A stretch of 35,437 nucleotides of DNA from Methanomicrobiales archaeon (lineage in GTDB: Archaea; Halobacteriota; Methanomicrobia; Methanomicrobiales; Methanospirillaceae): contig JAAEES010000009.1 of assembly GCA_013415575.1 (NCBI GenBank), forward strand, positions 1 through 35,437, read 5' to 3'. Below are positions 1 through 8,640 of this stretch, in pieces. The notes beneath the pieces were generated by a model. That model ran no database searches, was not told where the DNA came from, and saw only the letters and a program-made list of their open reading frames with translations. Each line of letters opens with the position of its first letter. Position 1 is the stretch's first letter. The position numbers and the translations under genes are program-made.

Positions 1-192
1 TACCTCACCCCGTTTTCGTGGGCCCTCGCCAACACCACCCTGCATACCGGAACAACCATTGTGGGCCACCCGGGGGGTATCCTCGATGAAATCCTCTACA
101 ACACGAGGGGGCTTGATACCGTGGTGGAGACGACCATCCTGTTCATCGCCTTTGCCATCGCCTCCTACATCTTCAGGAAGGGATCGCCGTGA
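1..192 (+). CDS. ehaF: EhaF-like membrane subunit of energy-converting hydrogenase, C-terminal fragment
   Basis: The window opens inside a gene; 63 codons are readable from base 1 to the TGA at 190-192. The fragment carries a GGLDTVVETT-like stretch (here RGLDTVVETT) followed by one hydrophobic helix and a basic tail, which resembles the MnhB/MbhB-type small subunits that sit in Eha/Mbh membrane arms. The name EhaF rests mainly on its place directly before EhaG- and EhaH-like genes. Its stop overlaps the GTG start of the next gene, so it is translationally coupled to it. The 5' part and the operon promoter lie outside the window. Confidence 0.6.
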   Translation, partial: YLTPFSWALANTTLHTGTTIVGHPGGILDEILYNTRGLDTVVETTILFIAFAIASYIFRKGSP

Positions 193-794
193 CCGGTGCT
201 CTGTATTCCTGGGGGCTCCTGGTGGTTCTTGGCTCAGCAGTAATCGGATTTGCCGCTCTTGCAATTGAGAAAGACGACCTCCACCGCCTCCTCCTCATCG
301 ACCTCGTGGAGATCGCCTCCATCGGGATCATAGCCCTCATCGGCACGGATCTTGCCGAGGCGCTCATCCTGCCCGGCCTGGTGGTGGGAATCGCCGAACT
401 CCTCGCCCTTTCGCAGATTTACCTGATGAAAGAGGATCTTCGGGACCGCACTGTACGGATTCCCAAAATCGAGGTTCTGCAGGAGTTGCCGGCACCGCTC
501 ATACTTTCGATGATTCTCATCGTATACGGGATTATCCTCTCCGGGTTTACGGGCGGAGCGGTTGCCGGCCTCGGTGCAATTTTCTTTATCGCGGCCCGGA
601 CCCGTACCGAAGACCTCCATCTGCTTGAGCTGGCGAGCGGGCTCTCCTGGGTGCTCTGGATTGCCGCGTTCTTTGTCTTCATGTTCCTGCCGGAGTACTG
701 GTATCTTGCTCTGATGGGTGCAGCAGTCGGCATCCTGATCAAGGTGATCACCAAGATGTCCCTGATGGGTGTAATGTGGGAGGCACGGTCATGA
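189..794 (+). CDS. ehaG: EhaG-like membrane subunit of energy-converting hydrogenase A
   Basis: A 201-residue, highly hydrophobic protein with about five to six predicted membrane helices and a short charged loop near residues 75-95. It starts with GTG at 189, inside the stop codon of the previous gene. Length, hydrophobicity and position between EhaF- and EhaH-like genes match EhaG of the methanogen Eha complex, a membrane-arm subunit of the H2:ferredoxin oxidoreductase that uses an ion gradient. The subunit letter is inferred from gene order; the assignment to a hydrogenase membrane arm is firm because the catalytic subunits follow. Confidence 0.65.
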   Translation: MTGALYSWGLLVVLGSAVIGFAALAIEKDDLHRLLLIDLVEIASIGIIALIGTDLAEALILPGLVVGIAELLALSQIYLMKEDLRDRTVRIPKIEVLQELPAPLILSMILIVYGIILSGFTGGAVAGLGAIFFIAARTRTEDLHLLELASGLSWVLWIAAFFVFMFLPEYWYLALMGAAVGILIKVITKMSLMGVMWEARS

Positions 795-1447
795 TCGGCG
801 CAGGAGGATCTCCGTTCATGTATCTCGAATTCGGAGACATCGTGATCTATTTCTCCCCGTATACCCTCTCACTCTTCCTGCTCGCCCTCGTATTCACCGT
901 GCTGGTGATCGCGAGCCGGCCTGAACGGCAGCTCGATATCGCATTCGGAGCAGATGCGTACACCACCAAGGATATCGGTCTTCCCGAAATGAGGTTCCGG
1001 CGGTTCATGGCTATTGCCTGCGGACTTGCATCCATGGGTGCGATGGTGACCGGGGATGTCTTTGATTTCTGCCTGTTCACCTCCCTTGTCGGGATCTGTA
1101 ACGTCGGTATCGTTGCCGCGGTCAGGAGCCGCCATGTCCAGAACGCAGCCTTCCAGTACGGGCTGGTCGCGCTGGCGGGGACCGTTCCGCTCTTTGGTGG
1201 GGCTGCAATCGTAGCGGCGACCACAGGGACCCTTTCCCTGATCGAGCTTTCCAGCACGGCTCTCCCGGCAGTCCCCGCCGTAGTGAAAGGATTCCTGGTT
1301 TTAGGGGTGATGGGAGAGGGAATGGCACCCTTCTACGCAGCAAAAGCGGAGATGTTCAGGGCACCGGGAGCACCGTACGTGATCATGTGCTCACTCTCGT
1401 CGCTGCTGATCTTTCTCCGGGTCATCGAGGTCGTGCTCCAGGTGTGA
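791..1447 (+). CDS. ehaH: EhaH-like ion-translocating membrane subunit (ND2/ND4-related)
   Basis: A 218-residue membrane protein, short compared with full antiporter-like subunits of complex I (400-500 residues), as is usual for EhaH. I chose ATG 791 because it overlaps the previous stop as ATGA and is preceded by GGGAGG at seven bases; a GTG at 776 is also in frame. The segment around residues 160-200 (GVMGEGMAPFYAAKAEMF) contains the helix with a charged residue and Lys typical of the proton-channel family. It should form part of the ion-pumping arm of Eha. Confidence 0.65.
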   Translation: MIGAGGSPFMYLEFGDIVIYFSPYTLSLFLLALVFTVLVIASRPERQLDIAFGADAYTTKDIGLPEMRFRRFMAIACGLASMGAMVTGDVFDFCLFTSLVGICNVGIVAAVRSRHVQNAAFQYGLVALAGTVPLFGGAAIVAATTGTLSLIELSSTALPAVPAVVKGFLVLGVMGEGMAPFYAAKAEMFRAPGAPYVIMCSLSSLLIFLRVIEVVLQV

Positions 1448-1455
1448 GGTTTACA

Positions 1456-1659
1456 ATGAAGAAGAAGACAGCGTTCTGGCTGATGGTCACCGTGGCGGTC
1501 ATCGCCGTTCTCGCCCTGATCCTTTCGGAGACGGGAACCATACCGGAGTGGCTCTACCTGGCAGTGCTCGTTGCAGGCTTTCCCTTGTTCGTCCTGTTCC
1601 TCGGGCTCTGGTGGATGGCCCGGGAAGGAGACGCAGATATACCGTTCATGGGGTACTGA
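1456..1659 (+). CDS. ehaI: EhaI-like small membrane subunit
   Basis: A 67-residue protein with a basic N terminus (MKKK) and two hydrophobic helices separated by a short polar turn. ATG 1456 is preceded by GAGGT at a good distance; the previous gene stops at 1447. Small two-helix subunits are a regular part of Eha, and EhaI sits between EhaH and EhaJ. No catalytic motif is visible. The name is by synteny. Confidence 0.55.
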   Translation: MKKKTAFWLMVTVAVIAVLALILSETGTIPEWLYLAVLVAGFPLFVLFLGLWWMAREGDADIPFMGY

Positions 1660-1660
1660 G

Positions 1661-2503
1661 ATGATTCCCTACCTGCTCTTCGCAACGTTCTTCGGTCTCC
1701 TCCTCCTCGGCATACACCGGAAGCTGATCGCCCGTATCCAGCGGCGCCCCGGGCCGCCGATCTGGCAGGAAATACTTCATACACTCAAGTTTTCCTTCAA
1801 GAGCACCTGGATCCCGGCAACGGCGAGCGAAGTCCTCTTTGTTTCAGTGGTGCTGATCGCCATCGGGATATGGACGGCGGCATTCTTTGTTCTGGTCACT
1901 GGAGGAAGCCTCCTGATCATCTTTGCCATCTATATGCTCCACAAGATTGTCGAGCACGGGTTCGGGCTCTCCTCGGGATCGCCCTACGGAAAGTTCGGAG
2001 GGGTCAGGTCGGTCATTTCTGCGGCATCAGAGATACCCCTGTTCGTGAGTGTTTCAGCGGTGGCCATTTTCACGGGTTCGCTCCAGATCTCGGATATCAT
2101 TGCTTACCAGGCAGAAACAGGACCACTCCTCTTCACCATTCCGCTCGCAGCCATCGCCCTGTACCTGGTCATCCTCTCCAAGGTCCCCGCATCCCCCTTC
2201 GCCATCGTGGAGAGCAAGGAGATCGTGAGCGGGTACAAGACCGAGCACTTCGGAGTCTGGCGGGCAGGCCTTGAAACCTGTAACGGGCTCAAGAGCTATG
2301 TCCTGCTCCTCACCTTCATCACGGTCTTCATCGGGGCTCTTCCCTTCCTCGGCATCCTGCTGACCATGCTCCTGCTCGTCGTATCCCTCGCATTTGTGTG
2401 CGCGCTCTGCCCCATGCTGTCTCCCTTTGACAGTGTAACAATCCAGACGATTATTACCGGTATCATGCTGATATATGTACTATACCTGGGGGTATTCGGA
2501 TGA
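1661..2503 (+). CDS. ehaJ: EhaJ, NuoH/HyfC-like membrane anchor subunit
   Basis: A 280-residue membrane protein with about eight helices, homologous in pattern to the NuoH/EchB/HyfC family, which joins the hydrogenase arm to the membrane. Visible family traits are the early basic segment around residues 15-30, a GSPYGKFGG-like loop near 105-115, and an acidic loop with VESKEIVSGYKTE near 180-195, which corresponds to the quinone-binding-like loop of NuoH. ATG 1661 starts one base after the previous stop. The stop overlaps the next start. Confidence 0.75.
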   Translation: MIPYLLFATFFGLLLLGIHRKLIARIQRRPGPPIWQEILHTLKFSFKSTWIPATASEVLFVSVVLIAIGIWTAAFFVLVTGGSLLIIFAIYMLHKIVEHGFGLSSGSPYGKFGGVRSVISAASEIPLFVSVSAVAIFTGSLQISDIIAYQAETGPLLFTIPLAAIALYLVILSKVPASPFAIVESKEIVSGYKTEHFGVWRAGLETCNGLKSYVLLLTFITVFIGALPFLGILLTMLLLVVSLAFVCALCPMLSPFDSVTIQTIITGIMLIYVLYLGVFG

Positions 2504-2742
2504 TCCGGAAGATCCTCCTCGCTGCCGTTATCGTCTATATCGCGGTGAGCACGGCCCAGATCATCCAGAGACCCTCGACCGCCCCGGAAGGAGTGGTGAT
2601 CGGCGCCGCCCTGCTTGCGGTAATCTCATTTTCTTATATGAGGGACGAGCAGGGTCTTGCGAAGTGGGAAGGTACCGCCGTCTGGCTTGCTGTCTTCCTC
2701 TTTGTACTCTATGGAATACTGAAATATGCGGGTGTGCTATGA
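2500..2742 (+). CDS. Small Eha membrane subunit (EhaK or EhaL)
   Basis: An 80-residue protein with an N-terminal helix, a middle helix and a C-terminal helix. It begins in an ATGA overlap with ehaJ and ends in an ATGA overlap with the next gene. In the better-known Eha operons two small membrane genes, ehaK and ehaL, lie between ehaJ and ehaM; here there is only one, so I cannot say which it represents. No soluble domain is seen. Confidence 0.55.
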   Translation: MIRKILLAAVIVYIAVSTAQIIQRPSTAPEGVVIGAALLAVISFSYMRDEQGLAKWEGTAVWLAVFLFVLYGILKYAGVL

Positions 2743-3128
2743 GCGGGTATCTCTATGAAAAGGATCTCTCCTCGATGAAGTATGCCATCCTCACCAGCAC
2801 CCGCCATGACCGGATGGTACGGGAGATTGCAGATGACCTCGGCATCCCCCAGCTCAGACTTCGGCGATATATCATGGACCAGTTTGACATGCTGCTGATG
2901 GAGAACCTGCCGGCACGGTATGAACAGGGAAAGAGGCTGACGGCAGAGGCACCTGCGGCTGAGCGTGACCTGAAGACGCACCTCTATTCACGGGCCGTCC
3001 CGCTCATTCAGGAAGAGCAGATGGAATGTATCTTTTCCCGGGTGAAGGAAATGATGGAGAATGGAATGCCTGAAAAGGAAGCCGTTTCAGCCGGCAGACG
3101 CCTGATCCGGGAGGCAATCCTGGCATGA
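2739..3128 (+). CDS. ehaM: EhaM-like protein, DUF1959 family
   Basis: A 129-residue soluble, mainly helical protein. Its charged helices and the segments around residues 13-45 (RHDRMVREIADDL, then a QLRLRRYIMDQFD stretch) resemble DUF1959, the family named for EhaM. It has no cysteines suited to a cluster. It begins with an ATGA overlap after the small membrane subunit and ends in an ATGA overlap with the hydrogenase small subunit. Its role in the complex is not known; a structural or assembly role is inferred. Confidence 0.65.
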   Translation: MSGYLYEKDLSSMKYAILTSTRHDRMVREIADDLGIPQLRLRRYIMDQFDMLLMENLPARYEQGKRLTAEAPAAERDLKTHLYSRAVPLIQEEQMECIFSRVKEMMENGMPEKEAVSAGRRLIREAILA

Positions 3129-3580
3129 GCCTGCTCCAGAGGGTCAAGAACTTCGTCCGGTCTAAATCAATACACGTTGCCTACGTCGATGTGGGTTCGT
3201 GCAACGGATGCGATATCGAGGTGCTCGCCTGCCTCTCTCCCCGGTATGATATCGAGCAGTATGGTATCTATGTCCACAACAATCCGCGGGAGGCAGACAT
3301 CCTCCTGGTCATCGGGGCATTTACCCCTGGCTGGGAGGAGAAGCTCCGGAGTGTGTGGGAAAAGATACCTGATCCCAAGGCGGCAATAGCTATCGGGAAC
3401 TGTCCGATCTCCGGGTGCGTGTTCAACCGCCCGCACAGCCTCATCGACCCGCCGGTTGCGAAGCATATCCCCATTTCCGCACAGGTTCCGGGGTGCCCCC
3501 CGCGCCCGACCGAGATCCTCTCTGCGGTGCTTGCTGTGGCTCCGGTTGTTTTCAAGGACTATGAGGTGAAGAAGCGATGA
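3125..3580 (+). CDS. ehaN: EhaN, [NiFe] hydrogenase small subunit
   Basis: A 151-residue protein of the NuoB/EchC-like family that holds one [4Fe-4S] cluster next to the [NiFe] site. The expected ligands are visible: C26 and C29 in GSCNGC, C93 in GNCPISGC, and C124 in VPGCPPRP. The length matches EhaN rather than the longer small subunits of F420- or methyl-viologen hydrogenases. It overlaps the neighbours on both sides by four bases, so small and large subunits are translationally coupled. Confidence 0.85.
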   Translation: MSLLQRVKNFVRSKSIHVAYVDVGSCNGCDIEVLACLSPRYDIEQYGIYVHNNPREADILLVIGAFTPGWEEKLRSVWEKIPDPKAAIAIGNCPISGCVFNRPHSLIDPPVAKHIPISAQVPGCPPRPTEILSAVLAVAPVVFKDYEVKKR

Positions 3581-4665
3581 AGCGGACCGTGGATGTCTCA
3601 ATACCTGTCGGGCCGGTGCACCCCTGCTGGAAAGAACCGGCACGGGTGAAGTGCGAGACAAAGGGAGAGTACGTTCTCTCGGCAGAGGTGGAACTCGGCT
3701 ACATGAAGAAGGGAATCGAGCGGATTATGCGGGGACGGCCCTGGCAGGAAGTGATGTTCCTTGCAGAACGGGTGTGCGGGATCTGCTCGGTCATCCACAA
3801 TATGGTCTTCATCGAGGCACTCGAGGCTATCAGCAGTATTCCGGTTCCCGATCGCGCCGCGCTTCTCAGAGTCGTTGTCAATGAACTCGACAGGATGCAG
3901 AGCCATATCCTTGCCAACTTCTCATACTGCTACACCATCGAACATGAGACGCTCGGGATGTACCTGCTCGATGTCAGGGAGAAAGTGATGGACGAGCTGG
4001 AGCGGATCACCGGTGCACGGGTGACCTGCGCCTATATCGTTCCCGGGGGAGTCCGGTTCGATCTCCGGGCTGAAGACGCGTTGCACCTCCGGGCGAACCT
4101 CGCTGCAATCGAAGAAGAGATCACCCGGTATATGGGGATGTTCGAGAACGGTCCGCTGATCGCACTCCGGAGCAGGGAGATAGGGATCCTCACCAGGGAG
4201 GCCGCACAAGAAGCCTGTGCAGTCGGCCCGACGGCGCGGGCGAGCGGCATGCCGGAGACCGACCGGAGGCTCCGCCACCCGACCTATCAGAAGCTCGGGT
4301 TTACCCCGGTATCCAGGGAAGAAGGAGATAACTATGCCCGGATCATGATGCGGTTCCAGGAGGTCCTCCAGAGCATCGCCCTCATACGGATGTGCCTCGA
4401 CAGTCTGCCTGAAGGACCAATCCGCGGCGGCGGAATCCCCGGTGCCGGCGAAATAGCCTACTCTGGTGAAGCCCCTCGGGGAGAACTCTCCTACTTTATC
4501 AAAACCGATGCTGCGGGCAGGGTGCTTGACATCGCTATCCAGACCCCGTCCATCATGAATATCGAGGCCTGCTGTCACTACATGCTCAAGGGAGTGGCAT
4601 CGCTCGCGGATGTACCGTCGACCTTCGTCTCTTCAGACCCGTGCATCGCCTGCACGGAGCGGTGA
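3577..4665 (+). CDS. ehaO: EhaO, [NiFe] hydrogenase large subunit
   Basis: A 362-residue catalytic subunit of the energy-converting group 4 hydrogenase, which oxidises H2 and passes electrons to ferredoxin. Both nickel-binding motifs are intact: RVCGICSVIH (C67, C70) near the N terminus and DPCIACTER (C356, C359) at the very C terminus. The protein ends directly after the second motif, so there is no C-terminal extension to be cut off by a maturation protease. HypB, needed for nickel insertion, is coded at 20215-20874. Confidence 0.9.
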   Translation: MKRTVDVSIPVGPVHPCWKEPARVKCETKGEYVLSAEVELGYMKKGIERIMRGRPWQEVMFLAERVCGICSVIHNMVFIEALEAISSIPVPDRAALLRVVVNELDRMQSHILANFSYCYTIEHETLGMYLLDVREKVMDELERITGARVTCAYIVPGGVRFDLRAEDALHLRANLAAIEEEITRYMGMFENGPLIALRSREIGILTREAAQEACAVGPTARASGMPETDRRLRHPTYQKLGFTPVSREEGDNYARIMMRFQEVLQSIALIRMCLDSLPEGPIRGGGIPGAGEIAYSGEAPRGELSYFIKTDAAGRVLDIAIQTPSIMNIEACCHYMLKGVASLADVPSTFVSSDPCIACTER

Positions 4666-4666
4666 T

Positions 4667-5278
4667 ATGGCGCTCTCACTCACCTACTATCTCAAAGAGT
4701 TCTTCCGGCTCGAATGGCTGCAGAAGTTCCTGTTCGTGAGGACTGTCCCGCTTGTTACCCCTCCCTACTTCAGGAACTTTCCCGAGCTCACCGGAAAGAC
4801 CTGCACTCACCACCTCTTCTGTATGATGGCCTGCCCTGCCCCGGGTGCGATCGATGTGATCCGGACACCGGAAGGATGGCAGCCGAGGATTCACCTGGGC
4901 CACTGTATCAGGTGCGGGCTCTGTGTCGAAGCCTGCCCGAACGGAGTGCTCACCAGCGGGCGCATTCTCGAGACCATGTTTTATGACAATACTGCACTCT
5001 CGTTCTCGTTCCGGATCGATGTGGATACGGACCGGTGCATGGGTTGCGGGAACTGTGCGGTCGCCTGCCCCGTGAATAAGCTGATCGATGCCCAGATGTC
5101 ATTCGGCGGCAGGGCATCTACCGATGACCTCCTGCTCAAGGTAAGTGAGGGGAAATGCCAGGTGCTTCACGTGGAGAAGTGCACAGGGTGCAAAACCTGT
5201 GAACATCACTGCCCGAACGAGGCCATATCAGTGGCCCGACTCCTGGAAGCGGTCCACGCCCCGGAGGAGGAGCTATGA
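4667..5278 (+). CDS. Polyferredoxin of the Eha-Fwd locus
   Basis: A 203-residue iron-sulfur protein. Three regular [4Fe-4S] motifs are visible: CIRCGLCVEACP near residues 80-91, CMGCGNCAVACP near 125-136 and CTGCKTCEHHCP near 171-182; an extra Cys group (CTHHLFCMMACP) lies near 45-56. It probably carries electrons from the EhaN cluster to soluble ferredoxin or straight to formylmethanofuran dehydrogenase. It could be called EhaP or EhaQ, but it also resembles FwdF/FwdG-type ferredoxins; position between ehaO and fwdD fits either. It starts one base after ehaO and ends in ATGA with fwdD. Confidence 0.8.
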   Translation: MALSLTYYLKEFFRLEWLQKFLFVRTVPLVTPPYFRNFPELTGKTCTHHLFCMMACPAPGAIDVIRTPEGWQPRIHLGHCIRCGLCVEACPNGVLTSGRILETMFYDNTALSFSFRIDVDTDRCMGCGNCAVACPVNKLIDAQMSFGGRASTDDLLLKVSEGKCQVLHVEKCTGCKTCEHHCPNEAISVARLLEAVHAPEEEL

Positions 5279-5664
5279 GAGGTATCCTGAACACAGGGAG
5301 GACCATCCGGCAGGGATCATATGTGGAACGGAAGAACAGTCCTGCATACCGGGAGGAAGCTGCCTCACTGCACATGAACCAGGTAGATATGCTGGATCTG
5401 GAACTCGAAGAGGGGAGCCACGTGAGGGTGAGATCCGACCAGGGTGCGGTGGTGATGGTAGCACGCCCGGCCGACGGGCTGGCCCGGGGAGAAGTCTTTG
5501 TCTGCCTCGGCCCGTATGCAAATTTCCTGGTGAACCCTGAGACGCACGGTACCGGGATGCCGGATTTCAAGACCACCCCCGTAACCATTGAGCCCACAAC
5601 AGAGCAGGTTCCCACGGTCCGTGAGATCATGGAACGGTATGGAGGAGTCGGCTATGAAGATTGA
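5275..5664 (+). CDS. fwdD: Formylmethanofuran dehydrogenase subunit D
   Basis: A 129-residue protein of the molybdopterin-dinucleotide-binding fold that completes the cofactor pocket of the tungsten/molybdenum subunit. Family traits are the early TGRTIRQGSYVERK segment, the middle DQGAVVMVARP strand and the GPYANFLVNPETHGTGMPDFK region near 80-105. Start ATG overlaps the ferredoxin stop (ATGA), and its end overlaps fwdB by 11 bases. The direct continuation from hydrogenase to Fwd genes points to shared expression. Confidence 0.9.
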   Translation: MRGILNTGRTIRQGSYVERKNSPAYREEAASLHMNQVDMLDLELEEGSHVRVRSDQGAVVMVARPADGLARGEVFVCLGPYANFLVNPETHGTGMPDFKTTPVTIEPTTEQVPTVREIMERYGGVGYED

Positions 5665-6943
5665 AGATGTGGTCTGTACGTTCTGCGGGTGTCTCTGCGA
5701 TGATCTTGTCGTGGAAGTTGAAAATAACCGTGTCATCAGCGTTGAGAACGGCTGCACACTTGCCAATGAGAAGTTCATGGGAGACCACCGGCTGAAATCA
5801 CCGATCCGGAGAGAAGGGAACGGCTGGAAAGCACTCTCCTATGATGATGCTATCCGGGAAACCGCAGAAATACTACTCGATGCCGATCGACCTCTCCTCT
5901 ACGGCTGGAGCGGAACGCACGGGGAAGCCCAGAGCGTTGGTGTCCACCTTGCCGAACTCCTCGGAGCGGTGATCGACAACACCTCTACCGTGTGCCATGG
6001 ACCGTCCATCATGGCCATCCAGGAGGTGGGGCACCCGGGATGTACGCTCGGACAGGTGAAGAACCGGGCCGATGTCATCGTGTACTGGGGGGCAAACCCC
6101 ATCGATGCCCATCCGCGGCATATGAGCCGCTACACCACGTATGCAGACGGTTTCTTCGTGAAGGAGGCATTCAAAGAACGAAAGGTGATCGTGGTCGATG
6201 TCCGGAAGACCGAGTCATCTGCGGTTGCCGATGAATTCGTTAAGGTGGAAAGAGGGGGCGATTATGCAATACTCTCGGCCCTGAGAGCGATTGTCCGGGG
6301 GAAGCGGGACCTCATCCCCAAACAGGTCGCCGGAGTAACCCGGGAGCAGCTCTTCAGGGTCGCCGACATCTGCATAAATGCAAAATTCGGGGCAATCTTC
6401 TTCGGCCTCGGCCTCACCATGTCGCCCGGAAAGTACAAGAATATCCGGAATGCAATCGAGCTGACGGAGGAGCTTAACCGGCATACAAAGTTCACCATCT
6501 CACCGATGCGGGGGCACTGGAATGTGTACGGTTCAAACGAGGTCTTCACCTGGATCACCGGCTATCCTTATGCCGTTGATTTTGCACGGGGGATCGCATT
6601 CTACAACCCGGGCGAGACAACCAGTGTGGACATCCTCAAACGGGGTGAGTGTGATGCCTGCCTGGTGGTGGCAAGCGATCCGGGAGCTCACTTCCCCCGT
6701 GCATGCGCCGAGCATCTCGCCCGCATCCCTACGGTCCAGATCGATCCACACGTCAATGCGACCACCCACCTGGCCACGCTCCAGATCCCGGTTGCCGTCA
6801 CCGGCATTGATGCAGAGGGGACGGCATACCGGATGGACGGGGTGCCCATCCGGACACGAAAGCTCTTTGATGGAACCTATCCGAGCGACTTCGATATCCT
6901 CGGGAAAATCTATGAGCAGGTGAAGGAGGTAAAGGGATCATGA
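5654..6943 (+). CDS. fwdB: Formylmethanofuran dehydrogenase subunit B (W/Mo subunit)
   Basis: A 429-residue catalytic subunit that reduces CO2 to formate at a W- or Mo-bispyranopterin site. An N-terminal [4Fe-4S] motif is visible (C8, C11, C15, C34). C114 in TVCHGPS is at the place of the known metal-ligand cysteine of FwdB; the codon is TGC, so this is a cysteine and not a selenocysteine form. I chose ATG 5654, which gives the usual MKIEDVVCTFCG-type start; longer readings extend into fwdD. W versus Mo use cannot be told from sequence alone. Confidence 0.92.
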   Translation: MKIEDVVCTFCGCLCDDLVVEVENNRVISVENGCTLANEKFMGDHRLKSPIRREGNGWKALSYDDAIRETAEILLDADRPLLYGWSGTHGEAQSVGVHLAELLGAVIDNTSTVCHGPSIMAIQEVGHPGCTLGQVKNRADVIVYWGANPIDAHPRHMSRYTTYADGFFVKEAFKERKVIVVDVRKTESSAVADEFVKVERGGDYAILSALRAIVRGKRDLIPKQVAGVTREQLFRVADICINAKFGAIFFGLGLTMSPGKYKNIRNAIELTEELNRHTKFTISPMRGHWNVYGSNEVFTWITGYPYAVDFARGIAFYNPGETTSVDILKRGECDACLVVASDPGAHFPRACAEHLARIPTVQIDPHVNATTHLATLQIPVAVTGIDAEGTAYRMDGVPIRTRKLFDGTYPSDFDILGKIYEQVKEVKGS

Positions 6944-8640
6944 CCGGACTGCTGGTGAAGAACGCCTATGTCATCGATCCGCTCTCGGGAGTAAACGGCG
7001 AGATCATGGATATCGCCGTCCGGGACGGAAAGATCGTGGAAGACGTGAGGAGCGGTGCAGTGGTCATCGATGCCGGAGGCTGTCTGACGCTCCCCGGGGG
7101 GATCGACTCCCATTCCCATGTCTGCGGGACCAAGGTGAATTTCGGACGATACATGAGTCCCGAGGATATGCGGGCAGGAAGAACGGCCCGGAAAGGAGCC
7201 ATGCACGTAACATCGGGATACAGTGTCCCGACCACCTTCGGGAACTCCTACCGGTACAGTGCTATGGGATACACGACGGTACTTGAGGGCGCAATGGCGC
7301 CGCTTGAGGCCCGCCATACCCACGAGGAGTTCACCGCCACGCCACATCAGGACATGCTGGCGAACACCCTCTTCGACGGGAACTGGTCGATCATGGAGGC
7401 GGTGCGGGACAAGGATATGAAGCGTGCCGCGGCCGTGGTTGCCTGGACGCTCGCTGCGGTAAAGGGATTTGCCATCAAGCTGACAAATCCCGGGGGAACC
7501 GAGGCCTGGGGGTGGGGGGAGGATGTCCACAGCATCCGCGATGAGGTGCCCCACTTCGGGGTCACCCCTGCCGAGATCATTGAGACCATGATCCAGGCAA
7601 ACGAGCTCCTCAACCTCCCGCATTCAGTCCATATCCACTGTAACAACCTCGGTGTGCCAGGCAACTACCAGACCACCCTCGACACCATCAATCTTGCTCC
7701 CGATCTCAACAAGGATCGCCAGAGCCTGTACCTGACACACGTGCAGTTCCATTCGTATGGTGGTTCGACCTGGCAGGATATCTGCTCGAAATCTGAGGAT
7801 ATTGCCAGGGCGGTGAATGCCAGACCCCAGGTAGCCATCGACATGGGACAGATCATGTTCGGGCGGACCACAACCATGACCGCTGACGGCCCGATGGAAT
7901 GGAAGCTCTACATGCTCCACCACAACAAGTGGAGTAACCATGACGTGGAGCTGGAGACCGGATCGGGCATTATCCCGGTCTACTACGGGAGAAAGAGCCT
8001 GGTCAACTGCGTAATGTGGGCGATAGGTCTCGAACTTGCCCTGCTGACGGAGAATCCCTGGCAGTGCATGCTCGCCACCGACAACCCGAACGGGGCTCCC
8101 TTTGTGAAATATCCCGAGATCATCGCCTTGCTGATGAGCCGCAAACTCCGCGAGTACGAAATGAAAGTGATCGATCCCAGGACCGAGCATTTTGTCCCCC
8201 TCTTTGCCATCGACCGGGAGCTCGACTGGTACGAGATTGCGGTAATGACCCGGGCAGCACAGGCAAAAGCCCTCGGCATTACCCGGATCGGCAAGGGACA
8301 CCTCGCCCCGGGGGCAGAGGCCGACATCGCCATCTATCCCCTGAAACCCGACGAACTCGATCCGACTGTCGATTACCAACAGGTGATGGCCGGGTTCGCA
8401 AAGACGAGATATACCATCAAGCGGGGGCGGGTGGTGGCGCGCGATGGGGAAGTCATCGTGGAAGGGGCGAACAGCACCATCTGGAGCAGGTCAGATGTCC
8501 CGCCCGAATATGACCTGAACCAGGATCCCGAGTTTGTGAAGAAGTTTGAACAGTACTACACCGTGAGAATGAGGAATTACCCGGTTCAGGACGTCTACCT
8601 GCCCCGGGGACTCTGCATCAGAACTGAGGCATCGCTATGA
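6940..8640 (+). CDS. fwdA: Formylmethanofuran dehydrogenase subunit A (amidohydrolase)
   Basis: A 566-residue dinuclear-metal amidohydrolase that joins formate to methanofuran. Metal and catalytic residues are all present: HxH at H58/H60, the lysine expected to be carboxylated at K180 in FAIKLTNPGG, H231/H233, H267 and D381 in LATDNPNG. Length matches the family (about 570). It starts in an ATGA overlap with fwdB and ends in an ATGA overlap with fwdC. Formate made in FwdB is known to travel to FwdA through an internal tunnel. Confidence 0.95.
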   Translation: MTGLLVKNAYVIDPLSGVNGEIMDIAVRDGKIVEDVRSGAVVIDAGGCLTLPGGIDSHSHVCGTKVNFGRYMSPEDMRAGRTARKGAMHVTSGYSVPTTFGNSYRYSAMGYTTVLEGAMAPLEARHTHEEFTATPHQDMLANTLFDGNWSIMEAVRDKDMKRAAAVVAWTLAAVKGFAIKLTNPGGTEAWGWGEDVHSIRDEVPHFGVTPAEIIETMIQANELLNLPHSVHIHCNNLGVPGNYQTTLDTINLAPDLNKDRQSLYLTHVQFHSYGGSTWQDICSKSEDIARAVNARPQVAIDMGQIMFGRTTTMTADGPMEWKLYMLHHNKWSNHDVELETGSGIIPVYYGRKSLVNCVMWAIGLELALLTENPWQCMLATDNPNGAPFVKYPEIIALLMSRKLREYEMKVIDPRTEHFVPLFAIDRELDWYEIAVMTRAAQAKALGITRIGKGHLAPGAEADIAIYPLKPDELDPTVDYQQVMAGFAKTRYTIKRGRVVARDGEVIVEGANSTIWSRSDVPPEYDLNQDPEFVKKFEQYYTVRMRNYPVQDVYLPRGLCIRTEASL

